NCBI GenBank assembly: GCA_902786665.1
Contig: CADADN010000045.1
Coordinates: forward strand, 1 to 35,131
Direction: 5' to 3'
Length of the DNA: 35,131 bases
Source: an uncultured Prevotellaceae bacterium
Lineage (GTDB): Bacteria; Bacteroidota; Bacteroidia; Bacteroidales; Bacteroidaceae
A program made the position numbers and the translations under genes. Under the pieces are notes generated by a model. The model was not told where the DNA came from, made no database searches, and worked only from the letters and a program-made list of their open reading frames with translations. Shown piece by piece: positions 8,294 to 16,001 of the stretch; position 1 is the stretch's first letter; every line of letters starts with the position of its first letter.

Positions 8294-9532
8294 TTACAAT
8301 TCAAGGTCTCCGTCGAACACCTCGTGCCAGGGAAGGCCTTTCTCGTTGAGCAGGGCCATGAAGGGGTCGGGGTCGAACTCCTCCACATTCCACACGCCGG
8401 GCTTGCACCAGATGCCTTTCACCAGGAGCATGGCTCCGATCATGGCCGGCACGCCTGTGGTGTAGCTCACGCCTTGCATACCCGTCTCCTCGTATGCGGC
8501 ACGGTGTGAACAGTTGTTATATACGTAGTAGGTGCGCTCCTTGCCGTCCTTGATGCCACGGATGCGGCATCCGATGCTCGTCTCGCCCTCGTAGTTCTCT
8601 CCCAAGTCCTGCGGGTTGGGCAGTACGGCCTTGAGGAACTGCAAGGGTACGATTTTCACCTTGACGGTTTGTGTGGGGTCGTCGGCCAGCGGTGCCTCGT
8701 AGGTGATTTCGTCGATGCGGCTCATACCGATGTTCTGTATGACATCGAGGTGCTTGATGTATTGCTCTCCGAAGGTCATCCAGAAGCGTGCCTGACGGAT
8801 GGTGGGGTAGTTCTTCACCAGACTCTCCAACTCCTCGTGGTGGAGGAGGTAGCTCTCCCTCGGGCCGATGTTGGGGTATGTGAGTGGCTGGTGTATCTCC
8901 AGTGGCTCCGTCTCAATCCATTGGCCATCCTTGTAGTAGAGGCCCTTCTGTGTGATTTCGCGGATGTTGATTTCAGGGTTGAAGTTGGTGGCGAAAGCCT
9001 TGTGGTGGTCGCCGGCGTTGCAGTCCACGATGTCGAGGTAGTGCATCTCGTCGAAGTGGTGCTTGGCGGCATAGGCGGTGTAGATGCCGCTGACGCCCGG
9101 GTCGAAGCCGCAGCCGAGGATGGCGCAGAGGCCTGCCTGCTCGAAACGCTCCTTGTATGCCCATTGCCAGGAATATTCGAAATGCGCCTCGTCCTTCGGC
9201 TCGTAGTTCGCAGTGTCGAGGTAGTGGCAGCCGCATGCCAGGCATGCCTCCATGATGGTGAGGTCCTGGTAGGGCAGGGCGAGGTTGATGACCAGTTCGG
9301 GTTTGTAACTGTTGAACAGTGTCTTCAGTTGCTCCACGTCGTCGGCGTCCACCTGCGCGGTCTTGATATCGAGGTCGTAGCCCGCCTTGTGGATGGCGGC
9401 GACGATGTTGTCGCATTTCTTCTTCGTGCGGCTGGCAATCATGAATTCCGTGAACACGTCGGCGTTCTGTGCGATTTTGAACGCGGCAACGGTGGCAACG
9501 CCACCCGCACCAATCATCAATACTTTGCTCAT
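8294..9532 (-). CDS. Saccharopine-dehydrogenase-family enzyme, probably carboxynorspermidine dehydrogenase
   Basis: The product is 412 residues. The N-terminus has a Rossmann dinucleotide site ('[19 protein letters not shown]'), followed by '[20 protein letters not shown]' and '[19 protein letters not shown]', which are typical of the carboxynorspermidine/carboxyspermidine dehydrogenase group. The family reductively joins L-aspartate semialdehyde and a diamine with NADPH, giving the precursor of norspermidine or spermidine. That differs from true lysine-forming saccharopine dehydrogenase in length and C-terminal domain. The partner decarboxylase is not in this window. The gene lies 41 nt after an unknown gene and 109 nt before recA, all on the minus strand. 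Confidence 0.8.
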   Translation of the reverse strand: MSKVLMIGAGGVATVAAFKIAQNADVFTEFMIASRTKKKCDNIVAAIHKAGYDLDIKTAQVDADDVEQLKTLFNSYKPELVINLALPYQDLTIMEACLACGCHYLDTANYEPKDEAHFEYSWQWAYKERFEQAGLCAILGCGFDPGVSGIYTAYAAKHHFDEMHYLDIVDCNAGDHHKAFATNFNPEINIREITQKGLYYKDGQWIETEPLEIHQPLTYPNIGPRESYLLHHEELESLVKNYPTIRQARFWMTFGEQYIKHLDVIQNIGMSRIDEITYEAPLADDPTQTVKVKIVPLQFLKAVLPNPQDLGENYEGETSIGCRIRGIKDGKERTYYVYNNCSHRAAYEETGMQGVSYTTGVPAMIGAMLLVKGIWCKPGVWNVEEFDPDPFMALLNEKGLPWHEVFDGDLEL

Positions 9533-9573
9533 GTCTTGTGCTTTTTAGTTTGAGGTATTTTTGTTGTAGTTGA

Positions 9574-10167
9574 TCATGCCATTGGGATTTCCTCGCTTCT
9601 GATGCCCAGTGCGCTCATCAGCGAGTAGCCCAGGATTTCGGTTCTGAAGTCGCCGCCGCCGGTGGGTTGCATCGACAGCAGTGTGACGCGCTTGTCGTCG
9701 TCCACCCTTCTCAGGGCGTGCCGCACCTGTGAAATGCTTTCGTCATCGGGGACGACGATGATGCGTTTGATGTTCTTGGAGCCCAATGCGACGTGGAGTA
9801 GGTCGAGCAGCAAGCCTTCACGTGAGACAATGCTCTCCTCGCTGACCGTGTTGAGGATGAATTCGCCGAGAGAGTCGCGAAAGGCCTTCCCGTCGATGTC
9901 GTCTTTCAGACCGCCGGGGTTGAAGTGCTCCATTTGCTGTTTTTCGCGGCTGTGGATGAACACCACCTGCGTCACCTCGTCGCCCTCCCTGATGCCGCCG
10001 TCGAGCGCCACGCAGTCCAACCATCGCGGCAAGTCGGCGTTGGGGATGCGCCGTCCTATCATGCGTTCGAAATTGACAATCAGGTCGAAAACCACGCGGT
10101 CGATGTGGTCGGCATCCACGATGACCATGTTGTCGCATGTCACCTCGGGAGTGGGAAAATCATTCAT
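9574..10167 (-). CDS. Conserved-looking protein of unknown function
   Basis: The start at 10167 (MNDFPTPEV, 197 residues) was chosen over an in-frame ATG at 10185 because a -7 promoter box and a palindrome lie between the two. The sequence has no signal peptide or membrane segment. It alternates hydrophobic strands and helices ('NMVIVDADHIDRVVFDLIVN', 'VTQVVFIHSREKQQMEHFNP', 'KRIIVVPDDESISQVRHAL'), suggesting an alpha/beta cytoplasmic domain. I do not recognise the family. The 41-nt gap to the next gene suggests co-transcription with the polyamine-type dehydrogenase. Confidence 0.7.
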   Translation of the reverse strand: MNDFPTPEVTCDNMVIVDADHIDRVVFDLIVNFERMIGRRIPNADLPRWLDCVALDGGIREGDEVTQVVFIHSREKQQMEHFNPGGLKDDIDGKAFRDSLGEFILNTVSEESIVSREGLLLDLLHVALGSKNIKRIIVVPDDESISQVRHALRRVDDDKRVTLLSMQPTGGGDFRTEILGYSLMSALGIRSEEIPMA

Positions 10168-10172
10168 AGGTA

Positions 10173-10207
10173 CAAAGATAAGCATATTTTTGCAAATATG
10201 CTTATCT
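10173..10207 (-). promoter_or_regulatory. -7 box overlapped by a 14-bp palindrome
   Basis: TATCTTTG at 10173-10180 (minus strand) matches the Bacteroidota -7 consensus TAnnTTTG. A 14-bp perfect inverted repeat (10176-10189 with 10194-10207, core AGATAAGCATATTT) with a 4-nt loop overlaps it, so a dimeric repressor could block it. No -33 box sits at the usual ~19-nt distance. The start codon at 10167 is only 5 nt after the box, so the mRNA would be nearly or fully leaderless. Confidence 0.55.
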
Positions 10208-10239
10208 CTATCTTTTTTTTCGGATTTTTTCTATTTTTA

Positions 10240-10361
10240 CTAGGTTTTCTAGTATTCCTAGTATTCCTAGGGCTTCCTAGAATTTCCTAGTATTCCTAGT
10301 ATTCCTAGGGCTTCCTAGAAATTCCTAGAATTTCCTAGAATTTCCTAGGGCCTCCTAGAAC
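10240..10361. repeat. CTAG array (9-10-nt units, 13 copies)
   Basis: Units CTAGTATTC, CTAGGGCTTC, CTAGAATTTC and variants run without interruption. A longer super-unit is duplicated (starting 10249 and 10287). The last unit supplies the TAG stop codon (10355-10357) of the porin gene. A T-rich tract (A-rich in the minus-strand direction) separates the array from the next promoter. Confidence 0.9.
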
Positions 10362-11440
10362 CTGAAGTCTAGCTCCACATCCACGAAGTTATAGTTTTGG
10401 TTGTCGTGGTCGGCGATGGCACGGTCGTTGACGCGGGCGTATTCGGCGGTGATTTCCAGGTTCTTGTTGATGAAGTAGTTCATGCCGACCTCATACATGC
10501 TCTTTGAGGAGTCCATGTCTTTTGTCGGGCGGTAGCACTGGTAACGTGCCTTGGCATGCAGTTTCGACTTGATGACGGGCACGATGCCGAAGACATACCA
10601 TCCGTCGGCCTTGTCGCCGAGGGAGTAGTCAATGGTGGTGCTGCCGCTTCCTGGACTTGTCACACCCCATCCTTGGCTATGGACATACTCCGTGCGGAAG
10701 GTGTACTCGTCCTTGTCCCATTCTGCGGAGAGACAGTAGCGATTGAGGGTGACGCTCTCGTTGGTGCCCTTCATTGTGGTCATTCCGCCATGGCTACCGT
10801 TCCATCCGAAAGCACCGATGCGGAGTCCTTTGACTGGTGACACCCAGATGCCGCCGATGATGTCCTTGCGCTCGTCCTTGTCCTTGCGGTTGACACCTTC
10901 GCCGTTGTAGACACCTACTTGATAGTGGAGGAAGCGATGTCCGTCGGAGGCTGGGAAGAGGTCGCCTTGCAACTGTATACCGATATCACGTCCGCCGGAA
11001 GATTTCTCACCGGCACGGTCGCCGAATCCGGAGAGGCGGTTGATGACATCGGCATAGGAATACCAGCCTTGTGTGATGGGGTGCGTGGGGTTCTCAAAGG
11101 TGAAGGCACGCTTGAACTGTCCTACTCTCAAGCGGGCTTCCTTGTATTTCACCCATTCGGCGTAAAGGTCCACCAGTTGGACGGTGGGTTCGGCCGGACC
11201 TTTGGCGTTGGTGCCCTGGATTTGGGCGCGCCAGTCCCAATCTCCGATTTTTCCGTCGAGAATCAGACGCATCAGGCGGAGGTTGAACTCGTTGTGTTCA
11301 GAGCCCTCCTTGTCGTCGCCTTGGTACTGCAGCATGCCGTAGCCGCTGAGTTTGAAGTTGTCATACCACTTCTTGTCTTGCTGGGCGCTCATGCTCACCG
11401 CTATCAGGGTCAGCAGGCATGTAAGGAATAATTTTTTCAT
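10355..11440 (-). CDS. OprO/OprP-like outer-membrane porin
   Basis: The product is 361 residues with a signal peptide (MKKLFLTCLLTLIAVSMSAQ) and a C-terminal aromatic strand ('NFVDVELDFRF') typical of outer-membrane beta-barrels. The body has barrel strands with alternating hydrophobic residues and motifs of the phosphate-selective porin O/P family ('NEFNLRLMRLILDGKIGDWD', 'RVGQFKRAFTFENPTHPITQ', 'NRLSGFGDRAGEKSSGGRDI'). In Bacteroidota these porins are used for anions or unidentified solutes, so phosphate specificity is not claimed. The stop codon is inside the CTAG array. The 274-nt upstream spacer is mostly a second repeat array. Confidence 0.85.
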   Translation of the reverse strand: MKKLFLTCLLTLIAVSMSAQQDKKWYDNFKLSGYGMLQYQGDDKEGSEHNEFNLRLMRLILDGKIGDWDWRAQIQGTNAKGPAEPTVQLVDLYAEWVKYKEARLRVGQFKRAFTFENPTHPITQGWYSYADVINRLSGFGDRAGEKSSGGRDIGIQLQGDLFPASDGHRFLHYQVGVYNGEGVNRKDKDERKDIIGGIWVSPVKGLRIGAFGWNGSHGGMTTMKGTNESVTLNRYCLSAEWDKDEYTFRTEYVHSQGWGVTSPGSGSTTIDYSLGDKADGWYVFGIVPVIKSKLHAKARYQCYRPTKDMDSSKSMYEVGMNYFINKNLEITAEYARVNDRAIADHDNQNYNFVDVELDFRF

Positions 11441-11490
11441 AGTTGTGTGTTGAGGTTAGTGATAATGGCTTTTTGGGGAGGCTGCTCTTG

Positions 11491-11707
11491 GGTCTTTAAG
11501 GTCTTTAGGGTCCTTAGGGTCCTTAGGGTCTTTAGGATCCTTAGGGTCTTTAAGGTCTTTAGGGTCTTTAAGGTCTTTAAGGTCTTTAGGGGCCCTTAGG
11601 GTCCTTAGGGTCCTTAGGGTCTTTAAGGTCTTTAGGGTCTTTAAGGTCTTTAAGGTCTTTAGGGTCCTTAGGGTCCTTAGGGTCCTTAGGGTCCTTAGGG
11701 TCTTTGG
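11491..11707. repeat. 9-nt minisatellite (GGTCYTTAR), 24 copies
   Basis: About 24 uninterrupted units of GGTCTTTAA, GGTCTTTAG or GGTCCTTAG fill the spacer. One unit is 10 nt. The array begins 7 nt after the rlmD stop codon. It creates a spurious Leu-Lys/Arg-Thr repeat ORF on the minus strand. Mixed variants (TTTAA and CCTTAG blocks) suggest local duplication. Confidence 0.92.
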
Positions 11708-11714
11708 AGGCCTT

Positions 11715-13136
11715 TTATGTCCTTTTTTTGAGCAGCACCACGTTTTCCACGTGGGGTGTGTGTGGGAACATGTCCACCGGTTGGACGGCTTCCACCTGAT
11801 AGGCAGTGTCGAGGTCGGCAAGGTCGCGTGCCTGTGTGGCGGGGTTGCAGCTTACATAGACGATGCGGCTTGGCTGTGCGCGGAGTATGGTTTGCACCAC
11901 GTCGGGATGCATGCCGGCTCGCGGAGGGTCGGTGATGAGCACGTCGGGACGGCCGTGCTCGCTGATGAATTCGTCGGTGAGTATGTCTTTCATATCGCCG
12001 GCGAAGAAGAGGGTGTTGCCGATGCCGTTGAGGGCGGAGTTCACTTTCGCATCCTCGATGGCTTCCGGCACATACTCTATGCCGATGACCTGGCGTGCTT
12101 GGCGCGCCACGAAGTTGGCTATCGTCCCGGTGCCGGTGTAGAGGTCGTAGACCAGTTCGGCTCCTGTGAGTGCGGCAAACTCCCGCGCCACGGAGTAGAG
12201 CACGTGCGCCTGGTCGGTGTTCGTCTGGTAGAAGCTCTTCGGCCCCACCTTGAAGCGCAGGTTTTCCATCGTCTCGAAGATGTGGTCGCTACCCTTGTAG
12301 GTCACCACTTCGAGGTCGCCGAAGGTGTCGTTGCACTTCTGGTTGTCCACGTAGAGCAGCGATGTGATTTGCGGGAATCGTCCGGCCAGATGGTCGAGCA
12401 GAGCCTCGGCGCGTTGCTTGTCGCCTTCTTGCTCGAAATGGAACTGCACGAGCACCATCCACTCGCCCGTGTTGGAGTTGCGTATCATGATGTCGCGGAG
12501 CAGTCCTGTCTGCTGGCGGATGTCGAAATAAGGCATTCCTGTGCCGTCGGCATAGTCACGCACGGCATTGCGTATCTGGTTCTGGAGGTCGTCCATCAGC
12601 ATGCAGCGCTCTATGGGCAGCACCTTGTCGAAGGCTCCGGTGATGTGCAACCCGATGGCGTTCATGTTGTCATACACCACGCCGCTGGCCACTTCCTCAC
12701 GTGTGAGCCACCGCTTGTTGCAGCATTCGAACTCCATCTTGTTGCGGTATTCGCGTGTCTTGGCAGAACTTAGGATGGGCCGCATTTCAGGCAATTCCAC
12801 CTTGCCGATGCGTGTCAACTGGTCATAGACCTGCTGCTGCTTCATCTTGAGCTGCTCGGGGTAGGGGAGAATCTGCCATTTACAGCCGCCGCAGACACCG
12901 AAATGAGGACACATCGGCTCCTGGCGCAGACTGCCGGGTGTCACCAGCCGGATCACCTCAGCCTCGCAGTAGCTCTTGCGCTTCTTCCTCACTTGCAGGT
13001 TCACTACGTCGCCGGGCACCACGAAGGGCACGAAGACGACTTTCTCGTCCACATGGGCGATGCACTTGCCCTCTGCGGCGCAAGCTTCTATTTCCACGTT
13101 CTCGTAGATGGGGAGCGGTTTCTTGTTCTTTGCCAT
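11715..13136 (-). CDS. rlmD: 23S rRNA (uracil-5-)-methyltransferase, RlmD/RumA family
   Basis: The enzyme uses S-adenosylmethionine to methylate a uracil C5 in 23S rRNA. I chose the start at 13136 (MAKNKKPLP, 473 residues) because the upstream 21 codons overlap a promoter. An N-terminal TRAM domain (~7-65) binds RNA. Iron-sulfur cysteines are C76, C82, C85 ('CPHFGVCGGCKWQ') and probably C178 ('IERCML'). The SAM site ('VYDLYTGTGTIANFVARQ'), 'LITDPPRAGMHPDVV' and the catalytic-Cys motif 'VYVSCNPATQARDL' are present. Bacteroidota often carry several RumA paralogues, so the exact target uracil is not certain. Confidence 0.93.
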   Translation of the reverse strand: MAKNKKPLPIYENVEIEACAAEGKCIAHVDEKVVFVPFVVPGDVVNLQVRKKRKSYCEAEVIRLVTPGSLRQEPMCPHFGVCGGCKWQILPYPEQLKMKQQQVYDQLTRIGKVELPEMRPILSSAKTREYRNKMEFECCNKRWLTREEVASGVVYDNMNAIGLHITGAFDKVLPIERCMLMDDLQNQIRNAVRDYADGTGMPYFDIRQQTGLLRDIMIRNSNTGEWMVLVQFHFEQEGDKQRAEALLDHLAGRFPQITSLLYVDNQKCNDTFGDLEVVTYKGSDHIFETMENLRFKVGPKSFYQTNTDQAHVLYSVAREFAALTGAELVYDLYTGTGTIANFVARQARQVIGIEYVPEAIEDAKVNSALNGIGNTLFFAGDMKDILTDEFISEHGRPDVLITDPPRAGMHPDVVQTILRAQPSRIVYVSCNPATQARDLADLDTAYQVEAVQPVDMFPHTPHVENVVLLKKRT

Positions 13137-13157
13137 TCCTAACACGGGTTGTGAGTG

Positions 13158-13192
13158 CAAATATAATGAAAAAATGTGAAAAGCGCAACAAA
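13158..13192 (-). promoter_or_regulatory. Bacteroidota-type promoter for rlmD
   Basis: TATATTTG at 13158-13165 fits TAnnTTTG. A TTG at 13186-13188 lies 20 nt further upstream (TTTG at 13189-13192 is 23 nt). The predicted start of transcription is about 15 nt before the ATG at 13136. Confidence 0.55.
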
Positions 13193-13268
13193 ACACCAAG
13201 TTTTTGCTGTGATTATTGAAAATCCATGGTTGACAGGATTCCCAGAGCCATTGTATTCTCCATGGTCG

Positions 13269-13304
13269 AAAAAATCGCCGCGCTCCGTAAAATGGGGCGC
13301 GGCG
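13269..13304 (-). terminator. Rho-independent terminator after rpiB
   Basis: An 8-bp GC-only stem (CGCCGCGC 13276-13283 with GCGCGGCG 13297-13304) is followed on the minus strand by ATTTTTTC. It lies 21 nt after the rpiB stop codon and marks the likely end of the pentose operon. Confidence 0.85.
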
Positions 13305-13325
13305 GTTCGTGTAGTTGGTTGTTGG

Positions 13326-13781
13326 TCAGCAGACTGACGGCTTTTTCAATGGAATCTTGTCGATGCGGGCCTGGTGGCGACCACCCTCGAACTCCGTGGC
13401 GAAGAACTCGTCCATGATGAGCGAGGCGGTGTCTTCGTCGATGAAGCGTCCGGGCATCACCAGCACGTTGGCGTTGTTGTGCTGGCGGATGAGATGCGCA
13501 ATCTCTGGAATCCAGCACAGGCCAGCGCGGATGCCCTGGTGCTTGTTGAGCGTCATGCTGATGCCCTCGCCGCTGCCGCAGATGGCGATGCCGGGATAGA
13601 CCTCGCCCTTCTCGATGCCCTCGGCCAGTGCATGTCCGAAGTCGCTGTAGTCGCAGGAAGCCTCGGAGTAGGTGCCGTAGTCCTTATAGGGGTAACCGTT
13701 CTCGTCAAGGTATTTCTTGACAAACTGCTTGAGAGCGTAGCCGGCGTGGTCGCTGGCTATTCCAATGGTCTTCACTTCCAT
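13326..13781 (-). CDS. rpiB: Ribose-5-phosphate isomerase B
   Basis: RpiB interconverts ribose 5-phosphate and ribulose 5-phosphate in the pentose phosphate pathway. The 151-residue product shows the family landmarks: 'GIASDHAGYALKQFV' near the start (D11, H12), the catalytic cysteine C68 in 'ICGSGEGISMTLNK', and 'GIRAGLCWIPEIAHLIRQHN'. It lies 21 nt after the transketolase gene and is the last gene of the arabinose/pentose cluster. Together with transketolase it feeds xylulose 5-phosphate made by the ara enzymes into central metabolism. A strong terminator follows. Confidence 0.96.
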   Translation of the reverse strand: MEVKTIGIASDHAGYALKQFVKKYLDENGYPYKDYGTYSEASCDYSDFGHALAEGIEKGEVYPGIAICGSGEGISMTLNKHQGIRAGLCWIPEIAHLIRQHNNANVLVMPGRFIDEDTASLIMDEFFATEFEGGRHQARIDKIPLKKPSVC

Positions 13782-13802
13782 GGCAGTCTCGTTTGAGGTT
13801 GT

Positions 13803-15818
13803 TTACTCGCTCAGCAGTTTCTTCACTTGCTCGTAGACGTTCTGGCCGTTGTAGCCCAGTTTCTCGTCTAGCACCTTGTATGGAGCGGAGAAGCCGAAGC
13901 TCTGCAAGCCCCATACCACGCCGTCGCCACCGACAAGTCCTTCGAGGGTGACAGGGAGACCGGCGGTGAGACCGAATTTTTTCTTCCCTGCGGGAAGCAC
14001 GCTCTGCTGGTACTCCTTCGGCTGTGTGCGGAAGAGTCCCTCGGAGGGTACGCTCACCACGCGCAGCTTCACGCCATCGGCGCGCAGCAGTGCAGCACCG
14101 GCTTCCAGGGTGGAAACCTCGGAACCGGAAGCGAGGAGGATGACGTCGTAGTCCTCGTCGGACCCAGCCACCACGTAAGCACCCTTCGTAGCCTGGTTGT
14201 AGTCGTTGCCTTCCGGCAGCATGTCGATGTTCTGACGTGAGAAGATGAGAGCGGTGGGCGTCTCGGTGTTCTCCATGGCCATACGCCAGCAGACGGTGGT
14301 CTCCTCGGCGTCGGCGGGACGTACGACGAGCATGGAGTTCTTCCCATGATGGTTCTTCAGTTTCTCCATCAGTCGGATTTGTGCCTCTTGCTCCACAGGC
14401 TCGTGGGTGGGGCCGTCCTCGCCTACACGGAAGGCGTCGTGTGTCCAGATGAACTTCACTGGCAGCTCCATCAGGGCGGCCATGCGCACGGCGGGTTTCA
14501 TATAGTCGGAGAATACGAAGAAGGTGCCGCAGGCGGGGATGACACCACCGTGGAGTGCCATGCCGATGCAGCAGCATGCCATGGTCAATTCGGCAACACC
14601 AGCCTGGAAGAAGGCACCGGTGAAGTCGCCGCGCACGATGTCGTGGGTCTTCTTCAGGAATCCGTCGGTCTTGTCGGAGTTGGACAGGTCGGCGGAGGCG
14701 CAAATCATGTTGGGCACTTGCTCGGCGAGGGCGCCAAGGACGGTGGCGGATGCACCGCGGGTGGCGGCACCGGCCTTCTGCTGCACCTTGCTCCAGTCGA
14801 TGACGGGAGCCTTGCCGCTGAACCACTCCTCAAGCTGCTTGGCTTGCTCGGGATGTCCGGCAGCCCACTCGGCCTTCTCTGCATAGCGCTCTGCGCAAAT
14901 CTTCTTCAACTCTTCGGCGCGGCGTGCATACAGCTCCTCCACCTCGGGGAAGATTTGGAATGGGTCGGCGGGGTCGGCGCCCAGGTTCTCCATTGTCTTG
15001 ACGAAGTTGTCGCCTCCAAGGGGAGCACCGTGGGTGGCGCAGTTGCTCTCATAGCTCGAGCCGTCGGCCTTGCGGGCACCCTTGCCCATCACGCAGTGGC
15101 CGATGATGAGGCTGGGACGCTCCTTCTCTGCTTGTGCCTTCTTGATGGCCTCGCGGATTTGGTCAACGTCGTTGCCGTCGATTTTCTGCACAAACCAGCC
15201 CCACGCCTCGTATTTCTTGGCGGTGTCCTCGCAGGTCACCACCTCGGTCTTGGTGGAGAGCTGGATGTCGTTGGCGTCGTAGAACATGATGAGGTTGTCG
15301 AGTCCGAGGTTGCCGGCGATACGTCCTGCACCTTGTGAGATTTCCTCTTGCACGCCACCATCTGAGATGTAGGCGTAGATGGTCTGGTTCATCACATTGC
15401 CCAGGCGAGCCTTGAGGAATTTGGCTGCGATGGCGGCACCCACGGCGAAGGTGTGTCCTTGACCGAGCGGGCCGGAGGTGTTCTCGATGCCACGGGCGAT
15501 TTCGCGCTCGGGGTGTCCAGGAGTCACCGAACCCCATTGGCGAAGGTTCTTCAGGTCCTCGAGGTCATACTTGCCGATGAGGCAGAGTTGCGAGTACAGC
15601 ATCGGAGCCATGTGTCCGGGGTCGAGGAAGAAGCGGTCGCGGCCTTCCCACTCGGGATTCTCCGGGTCATAGACGAGGAACTCGCTGTAAAGGGTGTTGA
15701 TGAAATCAGCTCCACCCATGGCACCACCCGGGTGACCTGACTTGGCTTTTTCTACCATTGCGGCAGCCAGGATGCGGATGTTGTCGGCTGCCCTGTTCAT
15801 TACTTTGTTGTCGTTCAT
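13803..15818 (-). CDS. tkt: Transketolase
   Basis: Transketolase moves two-carbon units between sugar phosphates using thiamine diphosphate, here disposing of xylulose 5-phosphate. The product is 671 residues, full length. Residues 26-38 ('KSGHPGGAMGGAD') and 'ENTSGPLGQGHTFAVGAA' (~112-130) are typical. The cofactor-binding segment at 151-188 reads 'ISDGGVQEEISQGAGRIAGN', a variant of the usual GDGCxxEG motif that I believe is normal in Bacteroidales. The C-terminal half has the pyrimidine-binding domain ('AFFQAGVAELTMACCCIGMA', 'WTHDAFRVGEDGPTHEPVEQ'). It sits between the GH51 gene and rpiB, with a 183-nt spacer upstream that is mainly a CTAG array. Confidence 0.97.
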   Translation of the reverse strand: MNDNKVMNRAADNIRILAAAMVEKAKSGHPGGAMGGADFINTLYSEFLVYDPENPEWEGRDRFFLDPGHMAPMLYSQLCLIGKYDLEDLKNLRQWGSVTPGHPEREIARGIENTSGPLGQGHTFAVGAAIAAKFLKARLGNVMNQTIYAYISDGGVQEEISQGAGRIAGNLGLDNLIMFYDANDIQLSTKTEVVTCEDTAKKYEAWGWFVQKIDGNDVDQIREAIKKAQAEKERPSLIIGHCVMGKGARKADGSSYESNCATHGAPLGGDNFVKTMENLGADPADPFQIFPEVEELYARRAEELKKICAERYAEKAEWAAGHPEQAKQLEEWFSGKAPVIDWSKVQQKAGAATRGASATVLGALAEQVPNMICASADLSNSDKTDGFLKKTHDIVRGDFTGAFFQAGVAELTMACCCIGMALHGGVIPACGTFFVFSDYMKPAVRMAALMELPVKFIWTHDAFRVGEDGPTHEPVEQEAQIRLMEKLKNHHGKNSMLVVRPADAEETTVCWRMAMENTETPTALIFSRQNIDMLPEGNDYNQATKGAYVVAGSDEDYDVILLASGSEVSTLEAGAALLRADGVKLRVVSVPSEGLFRTQPKEYQQSVLPAGKKKFGLTAGLPVTLEGLVGGDGVVWGLQSFGFSAPYKVLDEKLGYNGQNVYEQVKKLLSE

Positions 15819-15860
15819 GTTTTTTTTATGAGTTTTTTTGTATGGATTTTATAGTTTTTT

Positions 15861-15997
15861 CTAGTTTTCCTAGTAATTCTAGTTTTCCTAGTAATTCTAG
15901 TTTTCCTAGTAATTCTAGTTTTCCTAGTTTTCCTAGTAATTCTAGTTTTCCTAGAACTTCCTAGTATTTCCTAGAACTTCCTATAATCTCCTAATAG
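15861..15997. repeat. CTAG array (9-10-nt units, 15 copies)
   Basis: CTAGTTTTC and CTAGTAATT alternate, ending with CTAGAACTTC and CTAGTATTTC units that decay towards CTATAATCTC and CTAATAG. It begins within ~5 nt of the GH51 stop codon on the minus strand and is separated from the transketolase start by an A-rich leader (T-rich on the plus strand). Confidence 0.92.
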
Positions 15998-16001
15998 TTG
16001 A

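Noticed and set aside
8185-8388. N-terminal extension of RecA
   Set aside because: The extra 68 codons read through direct repeats and part of the upstream gene, and do not resemble RecA.
10240-10361. CTAG arrays considered as CRISPR or attachment sites
   Set aside because: Units are 9-10 nt with no unique spacers, no cas genes and no integrase nearby.
11456-11821. Minus-strand ORF with Thr-Leu-Arg/Thr-Leu-Lys repeats
   Set aside because: It is only the translation of the 9-nt minisatellite plus part of rlmD in the wrong frame.
14346-15338. 330-codon plus-strand ORF
   Set aside because: Antisense shadow of transketolase; composition (Gly/Leu/Val/His) is typical of shadow frames.
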